From Ooceraea biroi (lineage: Eukaryota > Arthropoda > Insecta > Hymenoptera > Formicidae), in the NCBI RefSeq assembly GCF_003672135.1, contig NC_039511.1:14596464-14660463 (forward strand): 64,000 bases of DNA, in the 5' to 3' direction. Positions within the stretch are counted from its first letter, which is position 1. The number at the start of each line of letters is the position of its first letter. Positions 28,301-37,183 of the stretch are shown one piece after another. The position numbers and the translations under genes were made by a program. The notes under the pieces are model-generated. The model was not told the origin of the DNA and did not search any database. It was given only the letters and a program-made list of their open reading frames with translations.

Positions 28301-28985
28301 ACTGTCTTCAGAATCAACAGTTAATTAATTAATCAATTAATTACTTTTCTTTTAGGTTGCAATACTCTCCGAAGTTGATGATCATATGATAGAAATGGCT
28401 TTCCAATACGGCAGAAATGTTGGCCTGGCTTTCCAATTGGTGGATGATCTTCTGGATTTCGTGGCTTCCTCAGCAGCTATGGGCAAACCCACGGCCACTG
28501 ATCTCAAACTTGGGCTGGCCACAGCCCCAGTGCTGTTTGCTTGTGAACGGGTTAGCATACAAGATATTCCACAACTCGTGACGTAAATCCAACAAGCATG
28601 CCTCGCGAATTATTTCCTCGCTGACTACATTATAATTTTTTTACTGAACATCCTGTAGATTATGTACTTATAAACAGATTTTATCATTCTAATTATTTTG
28701 TTTTTTATTTTACTGTCTGGGCAGTATATCTTTTGATCAATTTCGTTGCTTCGACTGTTGCAGTACCCAGAATTGAACGCGATGATTATGCGTCGTTTTC
28801 AAGAGCCCGGAGACGTTGAGAAGGCCTTCGAATTGGTGCACAAATCCAACGGTCTCGAACAAACAAGATTCCTGGCGAAGAAGCATTGCGTGGAAGCTAA
28901 CAAAATTGCACAGTCATTTGCCAAGAGTCCTTATCAAAAAGCTTTGATGATTATGACCGATCTGGTCATCAATCGTATGAAATAG
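2478..28985 (+). CDS. PDSS1: All-trans polyprenyl (decaprenyl) diphosphate synthase subunit 1, complete, eight exons
   Basis: Exons: 2478-2636, 18244-18396, 20784-20917, 21988-22129, 27379-27468, 28091-28222, 28356-28550 and 28764-28985. All introns are GT-AG and the frame is unbroken, giving 408 residues, close to human PDSS1 (415). Residues 1 to about 70 are basic, Ser/Thr-rich and lack acidic runs, as in a mitochondrial presequence. The trans-prenyltransferase signatures follow: GKAIRP at 127-132, first Asp-rich motif DDVID at 173-177, GEFMQLGSKE near 234-243, and second Asp-rich motif DDLLD at 300-304. The enzyme chain-elongates isoprenyl diphosphate for the coenzyme Q tail, normally with PDSS2, in mitochondria. 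The start is the first in-frame ATG; a longer open frame to 2328 begins at GTG and is unlikely. AGN occurs where human has AGD near residue 201. Confidence 0.97.
3811..3829. repeat. CA microsatellite
   Basis: Short imperfect (CA)n run inside PDSS1 intron 1, interrupted once by a G. Confidence 0.8.
5319..5585 (+). repeat. Dispersed repeat, copy 2
   Basis: Second copy of the repeat at 1511-1700, with the same block order (TATTCTCGCTTC, TAAATCTTCATT, TGCTGCATGAAGATAACTAC, AGTCTCGGTTTA). It carries extra central sequence around 5400-5470 and lies in PDSS1 intron 1, while copy 1 lies upstream of the gene. Confidence 0.6.
13464..14550 (-). mobile_element. Internally deleted mariner/Tc1-superfamily element with 150 bp terminal inverted repeats
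   Basis: The terminal inverted repeats span 13464-13613 and 14401-14550. They start CAGGGTGTCCCGGGTTTTAA and are nearly identical, with two differences seen by eye. The element is flanked by TA on both sides (13462-13463 and 14551-14552), the target duplication of this superfamily. At 1087 bp it is shorter than needed for a full transposase, and the internal frame is a deletion derivative (see the next entry). The high TIR identity suggests fairly recent activity driven by a related source copy. It lies in PDSS1 intron 1, antisense to the gene. Confidence 0.88.
13639..14244 (-). pseudogene. Deleted transposase: N-terminal DUF4817-type DNA-binding region joined to the C-terminal end of a DDE domain
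   Basis: The natural start is probably the ATG at 14244 (MPKVFSNEEYTDIHF). The frame is also open upstream to 14385, inside the left-hand region of the element. The first ~65 residues resemble the insect helix-turn-helix region DUF4817 (NARAAVRECQRRFPNRRVP). After SFRPMNEYDDVRSA the sequence jumps to GGCPSHYARQVRNWLDEH and WPPRSPDLTPLDFYLWG, the distal part of an IS630/Tc1/mariner catalytic domain. The middle, with the first catalytic Asp, is missing. The usual QQDG around the second Asp reads QLGG, so only the last acidic position in SPDLTPLDF remains. The product should be catalytically dead, although it could still bind the TIRs. The open frame makes recent deletion likely. Confidence 0.85.
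18397..20783 (+). other. PDSS1 intron 2
   Basis: No gene is seen in this 2.4 kb. It contains the strong hairpin at 20166-20204. A 23-base-scale similarity, AAAATGCTTACATAAAC, occurs near 20419 and again near 23147. Open frames at 20088-20583 overlap on both strands and look incidental. Confidence 0.6.
20166..20204. other. Strong short hairpin in PDSS1 intron 2
   Basis: Arms AGTTCCTGCTGAGACTT (20166-20182) and AAGTCCCAGCAGGAACT (20188-20204) pair at 16 of 17 positions around a 5-base loop. It is too short for a typical microRNA precursor. It may be the remnant of a palindromic element. Confidence 0.55.
21001..21016. repeat. GT microsatellite
   Basis: Short (GT)n tract in PDSS1 intron 3. The rest of intron 3 (20918-21987) is AT-rich with no gene. 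An 18 bp perfect palindrome, TGAAAACATATGTTTTCA, lies at 21466-21483. Confidence 0.8.
22311..22343. repeat. CT microsatellite
   Basis: (TC)n tract of about 16 units at the start of PDSS1 intron 4. Confidence 0.9.
23178..24830 (+). repeat. Tandem array of about 120-125 bp self-complementary units, interrupted by a transposon
   Basis: The marker AAGTCTTGTTGCAAAA (or AAGTCTCGTTGTAAAA) begins at 23178, 23296, 23416, 23541, 23666 and 23791. Spacing is 118, 120, 125, 125 and 125 bp. Each unit holds GTCTTACTTATTTTTCCGAT and, later, near its reverse complement (ATCGAAAAATAATAAGTAAG). It also holds ATATCTTAAAC against GTTTAAGATAT, so units can fold. The array is interrupted at 23876-24763. After the insertion, the last piece (24764-24830) turns into the reverse complement of the unit (GTAGTTTTGCAACAAGACTT), so the array ends in an inverted copy. 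Confidence 0.85.
23876..24763. mobile_element. Non-autonomous 888 bp DNA transposon with TA target duplication, inside the tandem array
   Basis: Perfect 24 bp terminal inverted repeats begin GGGGAGACCGGGGCTCGTTG on both strands. The element is flanked by TA on each side. Neighbouring array units read GGTGTATCATGAAGG, which is exactly the empty site. No transposase frame is present. GTTGGC-type motifs resembling the TIR end recur internally: GCAAGTTGGCA near 23904, GGGGTACGTTGGCTCA near 24250, GGGGTATGTTGGCTCA near 24273, the reverse orientation near 24521, and GGGGCAAGCTGGC near 24562. TA duplication suggests the mariner/Tc1/pogo group; the exact family is unknown to me. Confidence 0.85.
26036..26514. 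repeat. Large fold-back: two ~217 bp inverted arms around a 40-base loop
   Basis: The left arm (26036-26252) and right arm (26293-26514) are reverse complements over their whole length, matching at roughly nine in ten positions by eye. Loop: 26253-26292. Both outer ends read TTAA then GGCTCCTGG (right side CCAGGAGCC then TTAA). The element could therefore be a TTAA-targeting MITE of piggyBac type, or a fold-back element. Because it lies in a transcribed intron, the pre-mRNA could form a long double-stranded hairpin. No coding capacity. Confidence 0.85.
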
Positions 28986-29840
28986 CATCGCGAAAAACGG
29001 AGATTTGGAACACAAGAAAAAATGTTGATTTATAAATATTTATAATTATCTTGAGCGATAAAAAATAACGGCTAATATGCGGTTAGTAAAGCCAGTTCTT
29101 GAATTTCGCAAATCAAATAAATTTCACAAATCGGGGCCGCAAAAAACTTTTCCTCCTAAATATTATACCGCTAGCCGGTATTGCTACATATTGTCATAAA
29201 TATATAGTTTATCATACCTAAAAATTTTTATAAAATGTTGTTAAGGTTTAATATTATAATTGTTGGTGGTGTAACATTGATTGACGCGATTGATAGCAGA
29301 ATATCATCGCATTGCTACCCCGAGTTCATACCTCACTCGAAAGAAAAGTGGAGAAGGTATTTATGTCTTCTTATGCCTTCCATAAGCTTTTTGCTAAAAC
29401 CCTTCCAGAAAGCTTTATCGACTTGAGTCGAATAGAGTTATATACAGAAATGCAGGAAGCGCATTTTACAACGAAAGTGCCTAGGCATAATGTTCACAAA
29501 GGTCATGTGGCGTGCGAGGAAAAAGTATTACCTGATTTTATTATTAATTGATCGTAGCAATAATGTAAATATAAAGTAGTCTAGCAATAATGGCAATGTA
29601 ATAGCATTGATAATGTTTTCTGTTAGACTTCTTTTATGCATACATTTTTTATTGTGTTCCATAATATAATCATATTATGGAAATACAATTGTATTATAAA
29701 ATAATGCATAAAGTAAAACCTTATTCTATCTGAAAAACTTAACTTGTCGCGACGTGTTAAAAAATTGCTTGCGTCAAAGAAGTCTTAATGATTTCTCATG
29801 CAGCACTGCATATAAAATAGGCGAAGATAAATTGAAAATT

Positions 29841-29872
<32 letters not shown>

Positions 29873-30226
29873 ATAGAGAAAATACATATACACATACATA
29901 GAATTAATGATAATTAACAATAAGATATTTTCAGTCTTTACCATACCCGATTACATTTAGACAGATATGTATTTTAATAAAGTATCGTAACTTTTATCGG
30001 GATAAATATGAATGTAAAAATAAGTAATAAGGAGTGCCAATACTTATTTTCATTGACAGGCTAATTTGAGCTTTTTGCTGAAAATGATAGAAAATATTTG
30101 CCAAAGAAACTGGCAAACTGGTCTTAATTTTCTCAGCTTAGTATAATTTAATTTTAGCCTATCATAATTAAAAACAATTATCTATTTCTTCTTTTCTTTT
30201 TGAAGTATTAGAATGGACGTCATTAG
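28986..30226 (+). other. PDSS1 3' flank
   Basis: AATAAA at 29116-29121, 131 bases after the stop codon, is a candidate poly(A) signal. A (TA)n run lies at 29843-29869. Short open frames at 29235-29551 have no recognised family. No gene is seen before the duplicated segment begins at 30227. Confidence 0.5.
29843..29869. repeat. TA microsatellite
   Basis: Uninterrupted (TA)n tract in the PDSS1 3' flank. Confidence 0.9.
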
Positions 30227-31669
30227 AATTATGACAAACTGGAAATCAATTAAATTCGTTTGATAAAAGTAGGGCTACTTTTACTACATTTTACTAAATA
30301 AAATTGTTCAACATATCGATATTATATGAATGAATATATAAGAATATATAACTATCTAATGTAACAATAATTTATATTTATGTCGAGAATTAATGTATAT
30401 AATTGCGGTAACGTTACACGACAAGATAAATAACAAGGATGTAATTATAATCAAATGTAAAGTTGTAAAAAAACATAGGGTAAGTGTAGCAATTGACACA
30501 AAAAGAGGGACGCAACTGCCTTTCTTCCCTATAACTTTTGTAATATTTATTTAAATCTTGCGAGGGACTCAGAAAAATTTATTCGAGCTACAAGAAAAAT
30601 ATGTTCACATATTGGAACAACAGAGCTTTATAATGAGACAGAAATTCAACACTGTATACAATCTCGAATTAACGATGACCACAGATATTATATGTGTTAT
30701 AGATTTATATTTATATATTGGAATTTTTTAAATCAAAATACGGTGCATCTTTTTACTGCTAAATAAGTTATGTATATTTTGATCACGGATCCATCAAATT
30801 TTATACTTATAAGATACAGACAAGTGTATAATCCAAAGCGCACACAGACTAATGATACTTAAAGAAGATAAGATGGTACATATTCCGTATTAATATAGCA
30901 GATATTTGTTTGGCTTTTTATCATTAAATAAATCTCTCTGATTATTGTTTTTTTCCTTCTCTTGCATGTATAGTCATTATTTTCTCGCGTCACGTAAAGA
31001 GTTTGAAGATTACATTTGTAATAGATGGAGAAAATGGATTTCTCTCAAGTTCAAGCATTGCTTGCGTTCTATCTCTGCGTGAGTTAGTCTCAAAACGTGA
31101 TGTAAATCGGAATTTGTAAATTTCGCGAAAATTTATATATTTACACTTCGTTACAATTCGTATCTCGAAATTCAATTTTGTCACTCATCATTTTTTAAAT
31201 TAAAAAATGCCTCTCATGCGTAACGGTTAAATCGAATTGAGTTCAACGATTGAGACTGCCTTGTATATGTGTAATGTTATTTCTTGTAAATCGACAAAAT
31301 AATGTACCATTCGTAGATGTGTGTTCATAAAAGAAAGAAGCGATATTGTTAGAATAATAATTGTATAACATCATGATATTTGCTTCACTAAACTCTAATT
31401 AAGCTAAGGGTAAGTCCAATTGTGTGTTGGGGATCATTAAATTCGCATATGTAAGTTCTTTTTAATACAAGTACGAAATGGAAATATATGTTTTGAAAAA
31501 TATGCATACATAGACAGATTGTTTTAAAATTAGGAATACGTTTCCCCGCTCCGAGAGTATCTCGGCTACCCTCAGGGAACAGAGACTCCTGGTCGAGAAT
31601 CTTTTTGTATTATCGTAGCGCGCACAGATGTCGTTAAAGAGTCGCTAATTTCAAACCGTTCGTACGAGC

Positions 31670-31775
31670 CCGCTAAAATGCGGCGCGCGAAAAATCGCTC
31701 GTGCTGTCGGTTGTCACATTCATAATCTGTTTCTGTTAAAATTTCCCGTAGCCGTTCAAATACTTTTCAATAAGC
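31670..31775 (+). promoter_or_regulatory. DNAJC9 promoter region with consensus E2F site (copy A)
   Basis: GCGCGAAA (31685-31692) is the reverse complement of TTTCGCGC, an exact E2F consensus, and lies 84 bases before the start codon in a locally GC-rich stretch. The same site in copy B is at 40247-40254. E2F control would fit an S-phase histone co-chaperone. Confidence 0.45.
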
Positions 31776-32729
31776 ATGGCGAGTTTGTTGGACCTCTGCG
31801 AGCAGTATTTCGGTGCGCGTAACTTTTACGACGTCCTGAAAATACCGAAAACCGCGAACGACAAGCAAGGTGAGCGAATGTTGATGAATGTCGATCGTAT
31901 GGCGTCCTAACCTCTACAGGTGCTTCGACTATTTACTCTCGTGTCTTGTAATAACAACATGAATTATTTCTGCCAGTGAAAAAGGCCTATCACAAGCTGT
32001 CGTTACTCGTGCATCCGGATCGAGTCGAGGAAAGCATAAAGGTCGAAGCGACGGAAAAATTTAAGGTCCTCGGTAGAATACATTCCATCCTCAGTGACAG
32101 CGAGAAGCGCAAGATTTACGATGAATCCGGCCAATACGATGAGGAGAGTGAAGATGTGGTGATGCGCAACTGGGCCGACTACTGGAGGTCTTTGTTTAAA
32201 GAGATTACCGTTGAAGATATTAATAATTATGAGAAGACTTACAAAGGATCCGAAACGGAGATCAAGGATCTCAAAAGAGCGTACATGGACAGTAAGTTTG
32301 TCCTGTTACATTAGAATATCTTAAATGTATCTTAGAAATGTCACCATTCCTTTTATTCGTCGATTTTCCCATCGGTTTCAAAATAATTCTGTTTTGACAA
32401 AATAATAACAAGAAAAGGTTAGCTCGTATTCTCAACTCACGTTTATCGATAAAAGCGCCTTCAATGTGGCTTCTCAACCGATAAAGAAAATATTTTTAGG
32501 GCAAGAGATTTCTATATGTATTGAATACGATATATTAATATATTTTTTTAAATATATTTTAGGTAAAGGAGATATGGATTACATTCTGGAAGCGGTTCCA
32601 TTTACCAATTGCGATGAAGAACCAAGATTACATGCCATAATTGAAAATCTGATAGAGACAGGCGAGGTACCGGAATACAAAGCCTTTACCAATGAAAATG
32701 CTAAGAAAAAGCAACGCAGGAAAAGAAAG
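31776..32729 (+). CDS. DNAJC9: DNAJC9-like J-domain protein, exons 1-3 only (copy A, lacks last exon)
   Basis: Exons 31776-31869, 31977-32291 and 32563-32729, with GT-AG introns in consistent frame. The encoded part is the same as in the complete copy B: MASLLDLCEQYFGARNFYDV, the J-domain with HPD at residues 44-46, then YKGSE and KGDMDYILE. After the third exon (GT donor at 32730) no matching last exon follows before the N gap at 36201. The only one in the window is at 46979-47233. As assembled this copy is therefore truncated. It is most simply an allelic or assembly duplicate of copy B rather than a second gene. Confidence 0.85.
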
Positions 32730-33053
32730 GTAAAATGTTAAATACAATTTTCTTATTTGTATAAAAAGATACTAGTAGTATAAAAAGATGTGACGAAAAT
32801 TAAGTGATATTTAAAATATTTTTCTCCCTTAATGTGGCTGACAAATGTTTCAGTTATTTTGTTAAATTATCTCATAACATTATATATCGAGATAAAATTA
32901 TTATAAATATCGAAATAAAATTGCAGTAAAAAAAGCAACAGCCAATTAGAATTAAATTATAGATGTGAGCGTGTAAATATTCATGATAACAAGATTTCAC
33001 TGGTACAGTTTTTTCACACTTGTATGAATCCGTGGCCTTAAGTAGCTATTAGC

Positions 33054-33060
33054 TATATAA
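33054..33060 (+). promoter_or_regulatory. TATA-box candidate for nested LRR gene (copy A)
   Basis: TATATAA in the context AGCTATATAAGTAGCGCG, about 450 bases before the LRR start codon. Copy B has the same motif at 41616-41622. Assignment rests on position and motif only. Confidence 0.35.
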
Positions 33061-33509
33061 GTAGCGCGATTAGCAGCGCGCATTTCTAGCGCGAATTTTA
33101 AATCGTTAACACCCTCTTTATTCATGCTAAATCAGTTACCTCAACAGTCTTTTAATGCCCCTCCGCGCTATTTTGAAGCTTCTCTATTTTTACTGATAGT
33201 CTATAGAGCTTGATGAGTAGAAGGTAGTAGGAGGAATGTAGGAGCATTTAGGAGGGGAAGGTCTAGTAAATAAGTAACCTACGAGTGCGGGGACTGGCCA
33301 GTCCGCGTTACAATTAGTTCGGCCGTTTGTCGTCAATCGTACCACGAAACATCCCTCTTGCGATGACGTTACATTTCGTTCTGTGAAAATTGAGGTCCTT
33401 GCGATGAATGGAAGATATTCTTTCTTTATGGCGATTATTATTACCAGTTGAAGCGAATTATATCGTGTATTCCTCGCGTATTTCTCTTGCATGCCGATTT
33501 GAAAAAAAA

Positions 33510-35693
33510 ATGGATAGTGCAGCGATTTTAGTGCTACTCGCCTTGTTAACCGCGTTCGTTAACGATGCCGCGGCATCGTGCAGGGAGGTGGCGAACGACG
33601 AAATGTTGGAGTACTTCTGCGAGGGTGGTTACCCCGCCGACTTGGACAGCTTACCGCCGAGGACGGAGAAATTGCGGATCACCAGGATGCCGCTTCGCAG
33701 AATAACCGCCGAGACATTTTCGCGCTTCAACAGGAATCTCATGGTATTGAGTTGCGTGCATTGCGAGATTACTGAGATTGACGCGGACGCGTTCCGAGAT
33801 CTCGTCAATCTTCAGCAACTCAATTTGGAGAGCAATTATCTGACCACCGTGAAAGCATCATGGTTCAAGGATCTGACTTACCTTACGTACCTCGATCTCA
33901 GCTATAATCACGTACGCGATATCGAAGACGACGTCTACGAAAATCTGCGCAGCCTCGTGGACCTCAGGATCTCGGGGAATCGACTGCGATGCCTGAACTT
34001 GGACGAGATGTCACACCTAAACGAACTGAAGCGCATATTTCTCGGCGAGAACTCCGAGTTCGCTTGCCCGCATGCGGTCAGCAAGTTCCTCAGAGATCGA
34101 AGCGTCGTTTTTGAAGAGGATCCTGAATGGAGAAAACTCGCCAATGATGTGATTCTTGTTGACGTGCCGCCGTACTATGCCGAGAAAGATCGCACTACCG
34201 CACCGGCGTACCGCGAAAGACCGCAACCTAATAGGAGGCCATCCTCGGAGGAAACGAGACACGATGTACCTCTAACGAGAAATGGAAATGGGCTCTATCC
34301 CGATCATCGATCGGAGCATACACGTATGCGTAACAGAAGACCACACATGACCACTACCATGCGACCAGCAACGCCCAAGACTCAGGACAGAATGCCCGTG
34401 CCACGAGTGGAACCGCGATATCCATCTGCAGACCCTAGAACTCCCAATGTATCAACGGAATCGTCGCATGAAGCGATGCATCATCCATACTCAACGCTGG
34501 AAACGCCGCGAGCACCGCCCGTGGAAATGGAATCGTCATTGGAAGATATCGGAATGGCAGAAGCTGATAAATCGTCGGAAACGGAACGTACACCACCGTA
34601 TACTTTAGTCCATGAAACGATAACTCGTCAGTATCCGACTTCGTATCCAACGTATCCTCCGCATTCTCCCCCCCTTCGCACTTCCGAGGCAACTTCGTAT
34701 CCAACGTATCCTCCGCATTCTCCCCCCCCTTCGCACCTTCCGCAGGCAACTTCGTATCCAACGTATCCTCCGTATTCTCCTCGTCCTTCATATCTTCCGC
34801 AGGCAACTTCGTATCCAACGTATCCTCCGCATTCTCCTCGTCCTTCGCACCTTCCGCAGGCAACTTCGTATCCAACGTATCCTCCGCATTCTCCTCGTCC
34901 TTCATATCTTCCGCATCCTTCGTATCCGACAGCGGAGGAGGATGCGGAAGTTAGAGAATCGGAATTCCTAGACCATGAAAAGGCAGCTGGTGCTGGCAAA
35001 GCATTAGAGATGGAAAACGCAGTTTATCCGCAGCACGACGTTCGCGTTACGACGTCGTACGATCAGGAAAGAGCGGCTTATGAGTCCGGTAAAATGACAC
35101 ATCCACCACCCAACGATTTCGACACACGTACTTCGAGAACGTCGATGGACGCATCTACCAACGCCCCGAGCGAACATCCGGACAATCCATCCTGGATGCA
35201 GGATAAGACACGTTACGAGCAATCTCTTCATCTCACCACAGATAACGGACAATGGATAGTAGATAATGGACCGTCCACGAATAGGCCAGATTTTCAGACA
35301 ACGTATCGAGGGGGACACGATCCATATAAAATGCTCGATAGAGGATCGGATACCGATGATCCTGTTGTCGCAGCGGGTCAGGACAAGGCAGATCTATCGC
35401 AGACAACGGTACCCAACGTTGCATACGTCAGACCTTCGCTACCCCCGGGAGTGCATTCGCCTTCAACGGGCCAATTCTACCAGACGTATCACGAAACGAA
35501 AATGCCTCCACCGTTACTAATCCCGAATGAAGAATCCGATGAGGCAACCGTGGGCGATCTTCTACTGGAGACGACAACGGACAAGCCAACCGAATGTCCA
35601 AACAATTCGGCACTGAAAATCCGACCGGACACTATGCTAGTGATCTCCGTTATTATCGCTGTTTTTCAGCGCGTCATCGCGGAGGGATTTTAG
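33510..35693 (+). CDS. Secreted or membrane-anchored leucine-rich-repeat protein with Pro/Tyr-rich tandem repeats (copy A)
   Basis: Single-exon frame of 727 residues from the ATG at 33510. The frame is open from an upstream ATG (33408), but 33510 sits in A-rich Kozak-like context and opens directly into a signal peptide (MDSAAILVLLALLTAFVNDA). About five LRRs follow (for example LVNLQQLNLESNYL and LTYLTYLDLSYNHV), plus Cys residues before and after them. A long Pro/Thr/Arg-rich, probably disordered stalk comes next. It contains five copies of a 19-residue unit (SYPTYPPHSPRPSHLPQ-like). The end is hydrophobic (MLVISVIIAVF), suggesting a GPI signal or short anchor. The ligand is unknown. It lies inside DNAJC9 intron 3 on the same strand. 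It differs from copy B only in the first repeat unit (three one-base C deletions). Confidence 0.85.
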   Translation: MDSAAILVLLALLTAFVNDAAASCREVANDEMLEYFCEGGYPADLDSLPPRTEKLRITRMPLRRITAETFSRFNRNLMVLSCVHCEITEIDADAFRDLVNLQQLNLESNYLTTVKASWFKDLTYLTYLDLSYNHVRDIEDDVYENLRSLVDLRISGNRLRCLNLDEMSHLNELKRIFLGENSEFACPHAVSKFLRDRSVVFEEDPEWRKLANDVILVDVPPYYAEKDRTTAPAYRERPQPNRRPSSEETRHDVPLTRNGNGLYPDHRSEHTRMRNRRPHMTTTMRPATPKTQDRMPVPRVEPRYPSADPRTPNVSTESSHEAMHHPYSTLETPRAPPVEMESSLEDIGMAEADKSSETERTPPYTLVHETITRQYPTSYPTYPPHSPPLRTSEATSYPTYPPHSPPPSHLPQATSYPTYPPYSPRPSYLPQATSYPTYPPHSPRPSHLPQATSYPTYPPHSPRPSYLPHPSYPTAEEDAEVRESEFLDHEKAAGAGKALEMENAVYPQHDVRVTTSYDQERAAYESGKMTHPPPNDFDTRTSRTSMDASTNAPSEHPDNPSWMQDKTRYEQSLHLTTDNGQWIVDNGPSTNRPDFQTTYRGGHDPYKMLDRGSDTDDPVVAAGQDKADLSQTTVPNVAYVRPSLPPGVHSPSTGQFYQTYHETKMPPPLLIPNEESDEATVGDLLLETTTDKPTECPNNSALKIRPDTMLVISVIIAVFQRVIAEGF
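34637..34915 (+). repeat. Coding 57 bp tandem repeat (copy A)
   Basis: Five tandem units of about 57 bp (19 codons) encoding SYPTYPP-type repeats in the LRR protein stalk. The antisense strand is also open here, which explains the long reverse frame over the same bases. The first unit differs from copy B by three single-C losses that restore frame. Confidence 0.9.
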
Positions 35694-36200
35694 TTCGAGC
35701 ACGTTTCGTTATCGAGAGATCGGCGGGATAAATTGCGCGATATTAAATCTGATGTTGGACCGCACGAAAGAATCTGACTGACGTTTTGTCGACGTAACGA
35801 ATGCATCGAAACATCGTGTTGTTGTGCCTGGATATGAGCGCGCATTTATATTTAGCGTTATAATTCTTCCCCATGTATCTAGCTACGTCGAGTACCTCTT
35901 TAAAGATGCCTCGTAGATCTATTAACCAGACACACGGATATTTTAACCAGAGTGATTAAAAAGTGAAACATTCTTCTTCTTCGGAATTGAACTGTTACTT
36001 TTCGGAAGTGGAAAACTAGCTAAATCTAATGCGTAGGTATCGTGCAACTTCCGATTGCTTTGTGCGTGAATTTTACTTTTAATTCTTAAGTTTCCTTCAC
36101 TTTATTTCGTCAGTCTTCAGTTCTTTTAAGTTAAAAATACCTGAGAATTTCGATTTTTGTAATTTTCCTTCATAAATGAACGTGAATTTATCGAACGCAC

Positions 36201-36300
36201 NNNNNNNNNNNNNNNNNNNNNNNNNNNNNNNNNNNNNNNNNNNNNNNNNNNNNNNNNNNNNNNNNNNNNNNNNNNNNNNNNNNNNNNNNNNNNNNNNNNN
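36201..36300. other. Assembly gap, 100 N
   Basis: Exactly 100 unknown bases, the conventional scaffold-gap size, between forward copy A and the inverted fragment. Confidence 1.
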
Positions 36301-37183
36301 GTCTCTATCAGATTTTCAATTATGGCATGTAATCTTGGTTCTTCATCGCAATTGGTAAATGGAACCGCTTCCAGAATGTAATCCATATCTCCTTTACCTA
36401 AAATATATTTAAAAAATATATTAATATATCGTATTCAATACATATAGAAATCTCTTGCCCTAAAAATATTTTCTTTATCGGTTGAGAAGCCACATTGAAG
36501 GCGCTTTTATCGATAAACGTGAGTTGAGAATACGAGCTAACCTTTTCTTGTTATTATTTTGTCAAAACAGAATTATTTTGAAACCGATGGGAAAATCGAC
36601 GAATAAAAGGAATGGTGACATTTCTAAGATACATTTAAGATATTCTAATGTAACAGGACAAACTTACTGTCCATGTACGCTCTTTTGAGATCCTTGATCT
36701 CCGTTTCGGATCCTTTGTAAGTCTTCTCATAATTATTAATATCTTCAACGGTAATCTCTTTAAACAAAGACCTCCAGTAGTCGGCCCAGTTGCGCATCAC
36801 CACATCTTCACTCTCCTCATCGTATTGGCCGGATTCATCGTAAATCTTGCGCTTCTCGCTGTCACTGAGGATGGAATGTATTCTACCGAGGACCTTAAAT
36901 TTTTCCGTCGCTTCGACCTTTATGCTTTCCTCGACTCGATCCGGATGCACGAGTAACGACAGCTTGTGATAGGCCTTTTTCACTGGCAGAAATAATTCAT
37001 GTTGTTATTACAAGACACGAGAGTAAATAGTCGAAGCACCTGTAGAGGTTAGGACGCCATACGATCGACATTCATCAACATTCGCTCACCTTGCTTGTCG
37101 TTCGCGGTTTTCGGTATTTTCAGGACGTCGTAAAAGTTACGCGCACCGAAATACTGCTCGCAGAGGTCCAACAAACTCGCCAT
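36301..37183 (-). pseudogene. DNAJC9: DNAJC9 exons 1-3, inverted and truncated by the gap
   Basis: Minus-strand exons 37183-37090, 36982-36668 and 36397-36301. The third is cut off by the N gap partway through. The sequence equals the other two copies through the J-domain and the start of KGDMDYILE. No terminal exon is available on this strand. It is either a non-functional duplicate fragment or an assembly artefact. Confidence 0.85.

Larger units (their letters stand above)
30227..36200 (+). repeat. Duplicated segment, copy A (forward)
   Basis: Nearly identical over its full length, including introns and intergenic sequence, to copy B (38790-44766). It holds DNAJC9 exons 1-3 and the LRR gene. 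It ends exactly at the N gap, and copy B continues into unique sequence at the equivalent base. Differences are mostly one-base indels in homopolymers. The non-coding lead-in (30227-31775) shows no gene. Confidence 0.95.

Noticed and set aside
29235..29551. Two overlapping 63-79 aa frames after PDSS1
   Set aside because: No family resemblance. They lie in the probable 3' flank after a poly(A) candidate.
32466..32741. Open frame MASQPIKK... read as an independent 91 aa gene
   Set aside because: It starts in an intron and reads through the AG acceptor into DNAJC9 exon 3, then past its donor.
33408..33509. Upstream start for the LRR protein
   Set aside because: It would put 34 residues before a good signal peptide. 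The ATG at 33510 has better context.
34435..34999. Reverse-strand frames of 123-156 aa with regular DEENAEDTLDTK repeats (also 42997-43564)
   Set aside because: They are the antisense of the 57 bp coding repeat in the LRR gene. The period is a multiple of three, so an open antisense frame is expected.
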